Positions 1 through 8,160 of a DNA stretch of 64,000 bases are shown here, piece by piece. The notes below the pieces were generated by a model. It had not been told where the DNA came from, made no database searches, and saw nothing but the letters and a program-made list of their open reading frames with translations. The DNA comes from Paludibacter sp963678465 (GTDB taxonomy: Bacteria; Bacteroidota; Bacteroidia; Bacteroidales; Paludibacteraceae): contig OY782858.1 of the NCBI GenBank assembly GCA_963678465.1, forward strand, positions 1,426,001-1,490,000. The letters are read 5' to 3'. A program made the translations under genes and the position numbers. Positions within the stretch are counted from its first letter, which is position 1, and each line of letters starts with the position of its first letter.

Positions 1-804
1 ATTCGCCGCATTAAGAAAATCGCGAGCGAGATCGCAAAATCATTGAATATCTCCGGACCTTTCAACATTCAGTTCCTGGCGCGTGATAATTATATCAAGG
101 TAATTGAATGTAACCTGCGTTCGTCACGTAGTTTCCCATTCGTTTCTAAGGTATTGAAAATAAACTTTATCGAACTGGCAACCAAGGTAATGCTTGGTTT
201 GGAAGTTGAAAAACCTGAAAAATCAGCATTTGACCTGGATTATGTAGGTATCAAAGCCTCACAATTCTCATTTGCCCGTTTACAACAAGCTGACCCTGTG
301 TTGGGAGTTGATATGGCTTCGACCGGAGAGGTAGGTTGTATTGGAGATGATTTCTCGGAAGCGATTCTGAAATCACTACTTTCGGTAGGCTATCGCATTC
401 CAAAGAAACGCATCTTAATTTCTTCTGGCGAAACAAAATCGAAACTGGAACTCTCCGATGCTTGTCTTGCGCTTCAAAAGAAAGGCTACGAATTGTTTGC
501 TACCCGCGGAACGCAACTTTTCCTTGCTGAAAACGGAGTGCATGCTACAGCCGTAAACTGGCCGGACGAAGAAGGTGAGTTAAATGTAAAGGATATGATC
601 TCAAACAAACAATTTGACCTGGTTATCAATATCCCAAAGAACACGACAAAACGTGAACTTGCTAACGACTATATCATTCGCCGTGGTGCTATCGACTTCA
701 ACATTCCGTTGTTCACCAATGCGCGTCTGGCGTCAGCCTTTATCAATGCCTTCTGCACTATGAGCTTCGAAGACATTAAGATCAAGAGTTGGGATGAGTA
801 TTAA
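1..804 (+). CDS. carB: Carbamoyl-phosphate synthase large subunit, C-terminal part (partial)
   Basis: The reading frame is open from base 1, so the gene begins upstream of the window; only the last 267 codons are present. The visible part covers the end of the second ATP-grasp half (FNIQFLARD, IECNLRSSRSFPFVSK) and the C-terminal MGS-like allosteric domain (from about KRILISSGETKSKLEL, with TRGTQLFLAENG). The enzyme makes carbamoyl phosphate from glutamine-derived ammonia, bicarbonate and two ATP for pyrimidine and arginine synthesis in the cytoplasm; carA is not visible. The stop is TAA at 802-804, followed by a dispersed palindrome and a strong terminator. Identification rests on conserved family motifs; a TTG at 43 is not a start. 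Confidence 0.93.
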   Translation: MRRIKKIASEIAKSLNISGPFNIQFLARDNYIKVIECNLRSSRSFPFVSKVLKINFIELATKVMLGLEVEKPEKSAFDLDYVGIKASQFSFARLQQADPVLGVDMASTGEVGCIGDDFSEAILKSLLSVGYRIPKKRILISSGETKSKLELSDACLALQKKGYELFATRGTQLFLAENGVHATAVNWPDEEGELNVKDMISNKQFDLVINIPKNTTKRELANDYIIRRGAIDFNIPLFTNARLASAFINAFCTMSFEDIKIKSWDEY

Positions 805-806
805 TT

Positions 807-842
807 GACCTCACCCCTAACCCCTCTCCTTGAGGAGAGGGG
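807..842. repeat. Dispersed palindromic element, copy 1 (class R1)
   Basis: A perfect 10-bp inverted repeat, CCCCTCTCCT / AGGAGAGGGG (821-830 and 833-842, 2-nt loop), carries a conserved flank resembling ACCTCACCCCTAA on one side. A near-identical copy lies at 28426-28459, also with the TGAGGT flank. The shared flank and core show this is a repeated element rather than an ordinary terminator, although it lies just after the carB stop and could help end transcription. Confidence 0.75.
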
Positions 843-850
843 AATAAGAT

Positions 851-890
851 AAGAAACAGCCGGTTGCAGCAATGCAATCGGCTGTTTCTT
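851..890 (+). terminator. Rho-independent terminator after carB
   Basis: A perfect 12-bp stem AAGAAACAGCCG (851-862) / CGGCTGTTTCTT (879-890) encloses a 16-nt loop. It is 46 bp past the carB stop. The rest of the gap to 1106 is AT-rich, with no gene and no exact TAnnTTTG box seen. Confidence 0.75.
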
Positions 891-1106
891 CCAACACACA
901 AAAAAGTGTAACTGCCCCTTTATTCTATGTTTTTTTATTGCAAGCTATTGAAAACGCACTCCCCATCCTACGGCACCATACGTGACAAAAAGGCACAAAA
1001 ACAGCACTCCCCACAAATAAAATCAAGCCAAAATAAATAAATTGTAAGTTTTATTCAATAAGGCATATTTTATGTATTTCCGAATTCAGGTATAAAAAAT
1101 AAAGGT

Positions 1107-2579
1107 ATGTGTTGTATTAAAAAAATAACAGTTTTTCTGTTCGGTCTTCTTTTCATTCCCACTGCGTTCAGTCAAATCAATGTGATACCCGATTCGCTGG
1201 CAAGCATTCAGGATACTGACTCATTGCACACCCTTCGAAAGAATGGTGTAAAAGCAGCCACCTACGTGTTTGCAACCAATATCGGAGTCTGGACATTCGA
1301 TCGTTTTATCCTTGATGGAAGCTTTGCCCGCATCAACCTGAGTACGATGAAAGAAAACATCAAAACAGGTTTTGTTTGGGACAACGATATGTTTTCGACC
1401 AATCTTTTTGCTCATCCTTACCATGGAGGAACTTATTTTAATTCAGCCCGCTCAAATGGCATGAACTTTTGGCAGTCGGTTCCCTATGCGGTAGGTGGCA
1501 GTTTAATGTGGGAGTATTTAATGGAAAACGAACCCGGTGCCATCAACGACTTTGTTGCCACCACCATAGGAGGCGCTGCGTTGGGCGAAATAACCTTCCG
1601 AATTTCCGATTTAATCATCGACGACCGCGCTGTAGGATTCGACCGTTTCAAGCGTGAAGCCTTGCTCACAGTCATTTCGCCCCTCAGAGGCATCAACCGA
1701 ATCATCAGCGGCGATGCCTGGAAACACCGAAACATCCGTGGGCACACCATCCCAAAAGTACCCGTCATGTTCTATACCTCTGTCGGGCATCGCATTATTT
1801 ACGATAATTCACAACGGGATGTGGATGTAAGTAATATGTTGAGTTATCATCTCGGCATGTTTTATGGCAATCCATTTTCGGTGGACAACGAACATCCTTA
1901 CGATTTTTTCTCTCTCAAAATAAGTGGGAATTTCTTTTCTCAACAACCCCTGATCGACCGCTTTAATCTTTTGGGAATGTTGATTTCAAAAGATATAACC
2001 CTCAAGAACCCAAAGCGACAGCTTTCGGTAGGGTTATTTCAACATTTCAATTATTATCAGTCGCAGGCCGATATCAATAACGTATCGCTTTCGCCCTATA
2101 AAATATCCGAAGCCGCCTCGGCCGGACCGGGTCTGCTTTATATGAGCAAACCCACCAAACATATTACATTTTCCTGTTCGGCCTTTTTAAGTGGAATTCT
2201 GTTGGGTGGAAGTCAGACCGATCACTTCAAATACGACAAACGGGATTATAATATGGGAAGCGGATTCAGCTCTAAACTAAACCTTGAAATGCAATTCGGC
2301 GAAAAAATACGATTTGTGCTTAATTCCGAAGACTATCGGTTGTATTCATGGGTGGGTTACGATCTGAACGACGATGGAAAAATAAGTTCAAATGTTCAGG
2401 GCGACAAAGGGCACTCAAGCCTGAGCGTTGTAAGGCTAAGTTTCAATTATATAATTAAAAAGCACCTTTTGTTCTCCACCGAAACCAGCTTCAACTACAG
2501 AGAAAGTATTTATGATTATTACAGTCCGGTAAACCACAGTGTCAAGGAAAATAAAATAAGCATCGGGTATGTCTTTTAA
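1107..2579 (+). CDS. DUF3943 family outer-membrane-type protein
   Basis: A 490-residue protein with a signal peptide (residues 1-22, hydrophobic core then FSQ). The DUF3943 hallmark is clear around residues 100-150: AHPYHGGTYFNSARSNG followed by FWQSVPYAVGGSLMWEY. The second half alternates polar and hydrophobic residues and ends in an aromatic/Phe residue (GYVF), as in beta-barrel proteins, so an outer-membrane location is inferred. The molecular function of DUF3943 is not known. It is a single gene, flanked by terminators on both sides. The ATG at 1107 sits in an AT-rich region without an obvious SD, as is common in Bacteroidota. Confidence 0.8.
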   Translation: MCCIKKITVFLFGLLFIPTAFSQINVIPDSLASIQDTDSLHTLRKNGVKAATYVFATNIGVWTFDRFILDGSFARINLSTMKENIKTGFVWDNDMFSTNLFAHPYHGGTYFNSARSNGMNFWQSVPYAVGGSLMWEYLMENEPGAINDFVATTIGGAALGEITFRISDLIIDDRAVGFDRFKREALLTVISPLRGINRIISGDAWKHRNIRGHTIPKVPVMFYTSVGHRIIYDNSQRDVDVSNMLSYHLGMFYGNPFSVDNEHPYDFFSLKISGNFFSQQPLIDRFNLLGMLISKDITLKNPKRQLSVGLFQHFNYYQSQADINNVSLSPYKISEAASAGPGLLYMSKPTKHITFSCSAFLSGILLGGSQTDHFKYDKRDYNMGSGFSSKLNLEMQFGEKIRFVLNSEDYRLYSWVGYDLNDDGKISSNVQGDKGHSSLSVVRLSFNYIIKKHLLFSTETSFNYRESIYDYYSPVNHSVKENKISIGYVF

Positions 2580-2628
2580 GAAAACACCTGCTGCTTTCTG
2601 GCATTTTTTCAAACCCTTATAATTTCAA

Positions 2629-2669
2629 TAACAGCCTGTTGCAATAAAGCTTCAGGCTGTTACTTTTTT
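2629..2669 (+). terminator. Terminator after the DUF3943 gene
   Basis: A 10-bp perfect stem TAACAGCCTG (2629-2638) / CAGGCTGTTA (2653-2662) is followed by CTTTTTTT. Confidence 0.75.
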
Positions 2670-2815
2670 TGGGCAAATTGAGTGGTTGTGCGTTCATATT
2701 CATCCATCTGAATATGTGATTTATGTAACATATAGCTAAAAATATGTAATGCAAAACAATGAATTGACGAGTACTTTTATCAAACTATTTTTACATCAAT
2801 TTAAAAAGTACAGTA

Positions 2816-3136
2816 ATGAAAAAAATTAATTTTTTTGCGCTTTTAATGTTTATCTCATTAAGCGTCACTCCGGCAATCGCAGCAAACACCGAATCTAAGG
2901 CAACTGCTTCGGAAACAGCCACCGAAAGCAGTTTAACGTCCGAGGAAATGAACGCATTAACATCACGTGTTGAGGAAATTCGCGACATGGACAAATCGAA
3001 CATGACCAGCTCCGAAAAGAAAGAACTGAAAAGTGAATTAAAAGAAATCAAAGAAACAATGAAAAGTGAACCTTATATTTACATAGGTGGAAGTACTCTT
3101 CTGATTCTTATCATCGTTTTAATTGTATTGTTATAA
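2816..3136 (+). CDS. Small secreted or membrane-anchored protein, unknown function
   Basis: A 106-residue protein not recognised as a named family. Residues 1-22 form a signal peptide (ending TPAIAA). Residues 23-85 are charged and rich in Thr, Ser, Glu and Lys, with predicted helix (EEMNALTSRVEEIRDM and repeated K/E heptads). Residues 87-106 are a hydrophobic C-terminal membrane segment. The protein could therefore be a periplasmic helical rod anchored in the inner membrane. It stands alone, with a terminator right after it. Confidence 0.7.
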   Translation: MKKINFFALLMFISLSVTPAIAANTESKATASETATESSLTSEEMNALTSRVEEIRDMDKSNMTSSEKKELKSELKEIKETMKSEPYIYIGGSTLLILIIVLIVLL

Positions 3137-3160
3137 ATTCAGTTCGAACAAACAATAAAG

Positions 3161-3193
3161 ACTGAACCCTGCCGGATGCAGAGTTCAGTTTTT
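3161..3193 (+). terminator. Terminator after the small membrane protein gene
   Basis: A 12-bp stem with one mismatch, ACTGAACCCTGC (3161-3172) / GCAGAGTTCAGT (3178-3189), is followed by TTTT. A TACTTTTG box (3195-3202) lies just downstream and may be the -7 element for the next gene, though no TTG at the usual spacing is seen. Confidence 0.65.
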
Positions 3194-3240
3194 ATACTTT
3201 TGCATGCGGAATTCAGAAAAAAAAAACAAAAAACAAACGC

Positions 3241-6201
3241 ATGAAAATCTTTTCTTCATCTTTTCACTCCAAATGTCTGATATCCGTCATGCTAACGATG
3301 TGGACGGCTTTATCGGCGCAAAACTATTTCCAGCAAACTGTAAACTTCAACATTGAGGTCACACTCAACGATTCACTGCACGAACTCGACGCTTTTGAAA
3401 CGATTGAATATCAAAACAATTCGACCGACACACTTCATTTTATCTATTTTCATCTGTGGCCCAATGCCTATGCCGACAATAGCTCCGGATTGGCTAAACA
3501 AATATTTGCCTCAAAAGGGAAACAAAAATTATTCAACGATAAGGAATTAAAAGGCTATATCGATGGACTTGATTTCAGAATAAATAATCAGGAAGTGAAA
3601 TGGCAATTGCTGCCAAAGCAATCCGATATTTGCAAAATAGAATTGAACGAACCTCTTCTTCCGGGAACATCCATCACCATCAGCACTCCTTTTCATGTAA
3701 AAATACCATTGGGAGTAACTTCCCGCATGGGTCACACGGGTCGATCCTATCAAATTTCGCAATGGTTTCCCAAACCGGCGGTTTACGATGCTCAGGGCTG
3801 GCAGCCAATGTCGTACCTCGACCGAGGCGAATTTTATTCTGAATTCGGAAATTTCGATGTTAGCATCACATTGCCGGCCAACTATATAGTGGCTGCCACC
3901 GGTGAGTTGCAGACAAAACACGAAATCGAAATGCTCGATAGCCTTGCCAACGACAGTAGCTGGAGAAGCATTTCAATGCTTGGAAAAACGAAACGCATCC
4001 CTCCTACTTCAAAAACCAAGGTTTTACATTACAAAGGAACAAATATGCATGATTTTGCATGGTTTGCCGATCAGCAATTCAATGTAATGAAGGGAAAAAT
4101 CACACTTCCCGGCAGTGACAAAGTGGTTACAACATGGGTGATGTTCACCAACAAAGAAACAAGGCGCTGGAGAAAAGCCCTTCATTATGTGAATGATGCT
4201 TTGCTTTATTTCTCCAACACAATTGGCGATTATCCTTACACCAACTTCACAGCAGTTCAAAGTACGTTGAATGCCGGACTTGGTATGGAATATCCGGGAT
4301 TGGCAGTCATTGGCCGGACAAAGGATGCATATGCGCTCGACGAGGTTATTTCCCACGAAGCTTGCCACAGTTGGTTCTACGGCGCACTCGCGAGCAACGA
4401 ACGACGTTATCCGTTCATGGACGAAAGCCTCACGAGCAATTACGAACAACGCTATATGAATGAAAAATACCCAAAAAGAAAAGCTTGGGAAAGTATCGTT
4501 AAGACCCGTAAACAAGCCTCCTTCCTTCATATCGAAAACATGTCGACCGAACAAATGCTGGAACTCCCCTGGCTCACTTCGGCGCGTAATCATCAGGAAC
4601 AGGCGATCGACCTTTCATCCACCGATTTTATCGAAAGTAATTATGGGATAATGATTTATAATAAAGCTTCTGCGGCCTTCACTTACCTTAGAAAATACCT
4701 GGGCGATTCCATTTACGATGCGGCGATGCAGGATTATTATCAAAAATGGAAATTCCACCATCCTCAACCTGAAAATTTAAGATCAGTTTTTGACGCACAT
4801 ACCGAAAAGGATATCAACTGGTTTTTCGACGATTTATTAGGTACCACCAAACGGCTTGATTATAAAATTGATGATTTAAAAAACAACAAATTACTTGTAA
4901 AAAACAAAGCCGAACTTATTTTACCATTGATGATTGCCGGCCTAAAAGGCGATTCTATCTGTTTCGAAAAATGGATCGATGGATTTAGCGGTGAGCAATG
5001 GATAGAAATACCCGAAGGAGATTACACCGAAATAAAAATTGATCCAAATCATATAATGCCCGAACTAAACCGACTGAACAACAATATAAAAACATCGGGT
5101 ATAGTACGCAAAAGAGATGCTGTAGAAACTCAACTTTTGTTTAGCATCGAAAATCCGGAGAAACACAGTATAATGTATATTCCTGCCATCAACTGGAACC
5201 GCGAAAATGGATTTATGGCGGGCATTTCAATCAACAACGGTTTGATCATCCCGAAACCTGTGGAGTATTTAATTATGCCTTTTTATGCCTTCAGCAACGC
5301 TACCCTATCGGGCTACGGCAAAGTTGCATTTAATTTTATTCCTTTCGATCAATTCTTCGAAAAAGCAACAATCACGATCGATGGTACACAATTCGGCGCT
5401 CCGGGACATCAGAATTATCGTAAAATGAGCGCGAATTTACAACTCAAAATAAAGCCTTTAACACCTACGCGTCCTATCCGGCAAATGCTGTATGGCAAGT
5501 ATTCATTAGCTTCCGATCTTTTCAAAATTATAAACGGATCGTCAGCATCACTGAACTCATATTTTCAACTGGGTTATCAATTGCAGAAAATCGGTTATAT
5601 TCATCCCTACAAAATCAACTTATCCATTGAATCAGGAAAACAATATCAAAAAGCTACGGCTGAATTAAAATACAAATATAGTTATTCGGGCAAACGAAAT
5701 GGTTTGGAGATGCGCCTTTTTGGAGCTTCGATGCTCAGTAATAAAGCTACAGTGCCATTTTATGGCATAGCAGCAGGCGGCCGAAGTGGCAGAGAACAAT
5801 ATCTCTACGAAGGACTCTATCCCGATCGGTTTGGAGCGAACACAGGATCATTCTGGGCACGACAAATGACACTTTCGGAAGGTGGATTGGTATCACCTGT
5901 GAACGAATATCTCGGCTATAGCAAATGGCTTATTTCTCTTTCTTTAACAAGTAGTTTGCCCGGAAAAATATCTTATTCCGGTATTCAACCATTCATCAAT
6001 ATACTTATAAATGATCACGGCCTTTCGGCAGAATACGCATCACCAATTTTTGCTGAAGCAGGTTTAAAATTCAATTTGCTGAATATCTTTGAAATTTACT
6101 TTCCGTTTGTAACCAGTTCCAATATTCAGTCCATTCATCCCTCATTAAGCGATAAAATCCGCATCGTTTTGAATCTGGATGTGATCGGAAGTCTGAAATA
6201 A
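3241..6201 (+). CDS. M1 family zinc metallopeptidase
   Basis: A 986-residue protein with an N-terminal signal peptide (cleavage near LSAQN). The gluzincin zinc site is complete: HEACH at residues 372-376 and the third ligand Glu395 in MDESLTSNYE. The substrate-binding loop is G348-M-E350-Y, a variant of GxMEN. The N-terminal beta-rich domain contains the typical motif FIYFHLWPNAY. The region after about residue 580 is extra compared with a minimal M1 catalytic unit; it looks beta-rich and its role is unknown. It is probably a periplasmic or surface peptidase for peptide scavenging (inferred). It is transcribed alone. Confidence 0.88.
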   Translation: MKIFSSSFHSKCLISVMLTMWTALSAQNYFQQTVNFNIEVTLNDSLHELDAFETIEYQNNSTDTLHFIYFHLWPNAYADNSSGLAKQIFASKGKQKLFNDKELKGYIDGLDFRINNQEVKWQLLPKQSDICKIELNEPLLPGTSITISTPFHVKIPLGVTSRMGHTGRSYQISQWFPKPAVYDAQGWQPMSYLDRGEFYSEFGNFDVSITLPANYIVAATGELQTKHEIEMLDSLANDSSWRSISMLGKTKRIPPTSKTKVLHYKGTNMHDFAWFADQQFNVMKGKITLPGSDKVVTTWVMFTNKETRRWRKALHYVNDALLYFSNTIGDYPYTNFTAVQSTLNAGLGMEYPGLAVIGRTKDAYALDEVISHEACHSWFYGALASNERRYPFMDESLTSNYEQRYMNEKYPKRKAWESIVKTRKQASFLHIENMSTEQMLELPWLTSARNHQEQAIDLSSTDFIESNYGIMIYNKASAAFTYLRKYLGDSIYDAAMQDYYQKWKFHHPQPENLRSVFDAHTEKDINWFFDDLLGTTKRLDYKIDDLKNNKLLVKNKAELILPLMIAGLKGDSICFEKWIDGFSGEQWIEIPEGDYTEIKIDPNHIMPELNRLNNNIKTSGIVRKRDAVETQLLFSIENPEKHSIMYIPAINWNRENGFMAGISINNGLIIPKPVEYLIMPFYAFSNATLSGYGKVAFNFIPFDQFFEKATITIDGTQFGAPGHQNYRKMSANLQLKIKPLTPTRPIRQMLYGKYSLASDLFKIINGSSASLNSYFQLGYQLQKIGYIHPYKINLSIESGKQYQKATAELKYKYSYSGKRNGLEMRLFGASMLSNKATVPFYGIAAGGRSGREQYLYEGLYPDRFGANTGSFWARQMTLSEGGLVSPVNEYLGYSKWLISLSLTSSLPGKISYSGIQPFINILINDHGLSAEYASPIFAEAGLKFNLLNIFEIYFPFVTSSNIQSIHPSLSDKIRIVLNLDVIGSLK

Positions 6202-6441
6202 TGAATTCTAATGTGTGTCATACAAATCACTTGCTCTTCATTGTTGTTTGTTTCAAATAACTAAGGTTCACGAAGAAACTGTATTTAATTTCAGATTTAT
6301 AATATCTTCTGAATAAAATACCATTTCTTAATTTCCGTTAAATATGCGAACGAAACATTCAAATTCCTAAAAAAAACTGTTGACCGGTATCTAAGTTGTC
6401 TAAAAAAATTATCTTTGCATGAATTTAAAAATTTCAGAAAT

Positions 6442-6675
6442 ATGCTAGAAGCATTTATTATCTCAGCCGTACTTCTGTTCGTCGGCATTTTATTGTTAGG
6501 AGTTCGTATATTTTTTGTAAAAGGAGGTGAATTTCCGAACATACATATAGGTGGAAATCAAGCGCTTAAAAGCAAAGGCGTACATTGCGCCACCACACAG
6601 GACCGTGAAGCTCAGAAAAAAGTAAAACCGTTGAATAACAACGACATGATGTTGGAAATTACCAAAAAATTATAA
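6442..6675 (+). CDS. Small membrane protein, unknown function
   Basis: A 77-residue protein with one N-terminal membrane helix (residues 4-26, FIISAVLLFVGILLLGV) and a basic, polar tail containing a single Cys (GVHCATT). The ATG at 6442 is preferred over an in-frame TTG at 6415 because a TATCTTTG promoter-type box (6410-6417) overlaps the latter. The stop is 9 bp before the next ATG, so it forms an operon with the OmpH-like gene. It resembles small proteins seen near envelope or electron-transport genes in Bacteroidota, but no family could be assigned. Confidence 0.65.
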   Translation: MLEAFIISAVLLFVGILLLGVRIFFVKGGEFPNIHIGGNQALKSKGVHCATTQDREAQKKVKPLNNNDMMLEITKKL

Positions 6676-6684
6676 TATAAGAAT

Positions 6685-7290
6685 ATGAAAAATCTTTCAC
6701 TCATTTTAAACGCCGTATTGGCAATTGCTGTAATAGTACTTTTTGTAAAAGTATTTAGTAACAATCCTAAGTCACCTTCGGAAAAATCGTTCTATAAGAA
6801 TGATTCATTAAACGCAGGACTTTTACCCATTGCTTATATCAATGTCGACTCACTGTTACTAAATTATCAGTTTGCAAAAGAAGCCAATGAATCTTTAATC
6901 AAAAAGCAAGAAGATTCACGGTTGAGTATCAACACAAAAGCACGTCAACTACAAACCGAAATGGGTGAATTTCAACGTAAACTCGAAGCCAATGCATTTC
7001 TGAGCCGCGAACGTGCCGAACAGGAACAATCACGACTTCTTAAACGTCAGGAAGATTTAAGAGAACTCGACGGACAATTAAGCCAGCAATTGATGCAGGT
7101 ACAGCAAAAAATGAGCGAACAATTGCGCGACACCATCAATTCTTTTCTGAAAGAATACAATAAAGATCAGAAATATCAATTGATCCTGAGCAACACCTCG
7201 AGCGATAACATTCTTTATGCTACCGAAGGTCTTGACATTACACCAGAGATTACTGAATTATTGAACAAGAGATACGCGGCTAAGAAATAA
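6685..7290 (+). CDS. OmpH/Skp-family periplasmic chaperone-like protein
   Basis: A 201-residue protein. Residues 5-24 are a membrane or signal-anchor segment. The body (about 50-190) starts with PIAYINVDSLLLNYQFAKE, the beta-strand and first helix typical of OmpH/Skp, followed by a long coiled coil (about 65-155, rich in Gln, Glu, Arg) and the closing strands (YQLILSNTSSDNILYATEGLDIT). Skp binds unfolded outer-membrane proteins in the periplasm. The lack of an obvious cleavage site suggests that this version may stay membrane-anchored. It is the second gene of a two-gene operon. Confidence 0.85.
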   Translation: MKNLSLILNAVLAIAVIVLFVKVFSNNPKSPSEKSFYKNDSLNAGLLPIAYINVDSLLLNYQFAKEANESLIKKQEDSRLSINTKARQLQTEMGEFQRKLEANAFLSRERAEQEQSRLLKRQEDLRELDGQLSQQLMQVQQKMSEQLRDTINSFLKEYNKDQKYQLILSNTSSDNILYATEGLDITPEITELLNKRYAAKK

Positions 7291-7303
7291 GCCCAAAAGC
7301 GAA

Positions 7304-7346
7304 TAAAAAAAGTGCAGCTCACAAAAATGTGAGCTGCACTTTTTTT
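7304..7346. terminator. Bidirectional terminator between convergent genes
   Basis: A perfect 13-bp stem AGTGCAGCTCACA (7311-7323) / TGTGAGCTGCACT (7328-7340) has an AAAA loop, flanked by seven As before and six Ts after. It can serve both the plus-strand ompH-like gene and the minus-strand gene that begins its stop at 7345. Confidence 0.85.
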
Positions 7347-7668
7347 ATTTGATGCGGAATGAATTGAAAAGCGAAACAAGAGCGTAAATAAGCACTACCA
7401 CCACCCAGGAGTTGGACTGAACAAACATAAAATAAGCAGCCAATCCGAGCAAAAGGCTATAGATAAAATTCAAACGCGACAGACGCTGTATACGTTTATC
7501 CTTTTCTTTGTCGGCCAGGTAAGCCATAAACTGGTAAGCAATGAGCATAAACGCACCAGCAGTAAAAATATAGGACGCCACATTTACATTCATCAATTGC
7601 GAAAAAACCCCGGCTACCGTGAGCGTACCCCCGACAATTAGCAGCATCCTGCTGTATTTCAATATCAT
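7345..7668 (-). CDS. Four-helix membrane protein, unknown function
   Basis: A 107-residue protein with four hydrophobic segments (about residues 8-27, 30-50, 68-86 and 88-104) and a short basic loop (ADKEKDKRIQRLSR) in the middle. No catalytic motif is seen. It is separated by 12 bp from the FtsB-like gene upstream and is almost certainly co-transcribed with it, which hints at an envelope or division-related role, but this is inference only. Confidence 0.7.
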   Translation of the reverse strand: MILKYSRMLLIVGGTLTVAGVFSQLMNVNVASYIFTAGAFMLIAYQFMAYLADKEKDKRIQRLSRLNFIYSLLLGLAAYFMFVQSNSWVVVVLIYALVSLFNSFRIK

Positions 7669-7680
7669 TTAAATTCGTTT

Positions 7681-7986
7681 TTAGTCTTTAATAATAAATA
7701 TTTCCTCATTCTTATTTTTCATATGGTAATGTTCACGTGCAAATTTTTCGAGGTATTCATTATCATGCTCCAGTTTGTACATTTCCGATTTATTCTTTTC
7801 AATTTCGTCCTGATAATATTTATATTCCTTTTCCATCTGCTTAATTTTACGATGGGTTTCCCAGCGTTGAATCAGATTATGATCATCGAAAAAAATTATA
7901 AATACAGCAAATGCCAACAAAACCACAAGGTATTTGTTGAGTAACACAGGTTTGAATGCTTTCCATGTTTTATTTATAAATGCCAT
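7681..7986 (-). CDS. FtsB/DivIC-like septum formation initiator protein
   Basis: A 101-residue protein from the ATG at 7984-7986; an in-frame TTG at 8019 is less likely. It has a short cytoplasmic N-terminus (FINKTWKAFKPVL), one membrane helix (about residues 17-36), then a coiled coil (IKQMEKEYKYYQDEIEKNKS) and the C-terminal motif LEKFAREHYHMKNKNEEIF, which matches the FtsB/DivIC family (E-x-x-AR-E-x-Y-x-MK). Such proteins act at the division septum with FtsL and FtsQ. It is the first gene of a two-gene unit divergent from dnaX. Confidence 0.85.
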   Translation of the reverse strand: MAFINKTWKAFKPVLLNKYLVVLLAFAVFIIFFDDHNLIQRWETHRKIKQMEKEYKYYQDEIEKNKSEMYKLEHDNEYLEKFAREHYHMKNKNEEIFIIKD

Positions 7987-8160
7987 AACTAAACTTTGTA
8001 TTATTCCGATTGAAATCAAAAAAATTATTACTTCATAAGTTCACAAAGGTAAGCATTTTTTGGCAACTGCATTTTTTCCTGAAATCTTTTTTTAGTTGAA
8101 AATTATTGACCATTTTTTGAGTATATTTGCAAGCCTAAGAAGAAAAAGAATATTGAGTTT

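Noticed and set aside
807..842. Simple terminator of carB
   Set aside because: The same core with the same flank occurs in the cobalamin riboswitch, so it is a dispersed element; the real terminator is the next hairpin at 851-890.
6442..6675. NqrM-like (Na+-NQR maturation) protein
   Set aside because: It has a similar single N-terminal helix but only one Cys instead of the expected cluster of cysteines, and no nqr genes are near.
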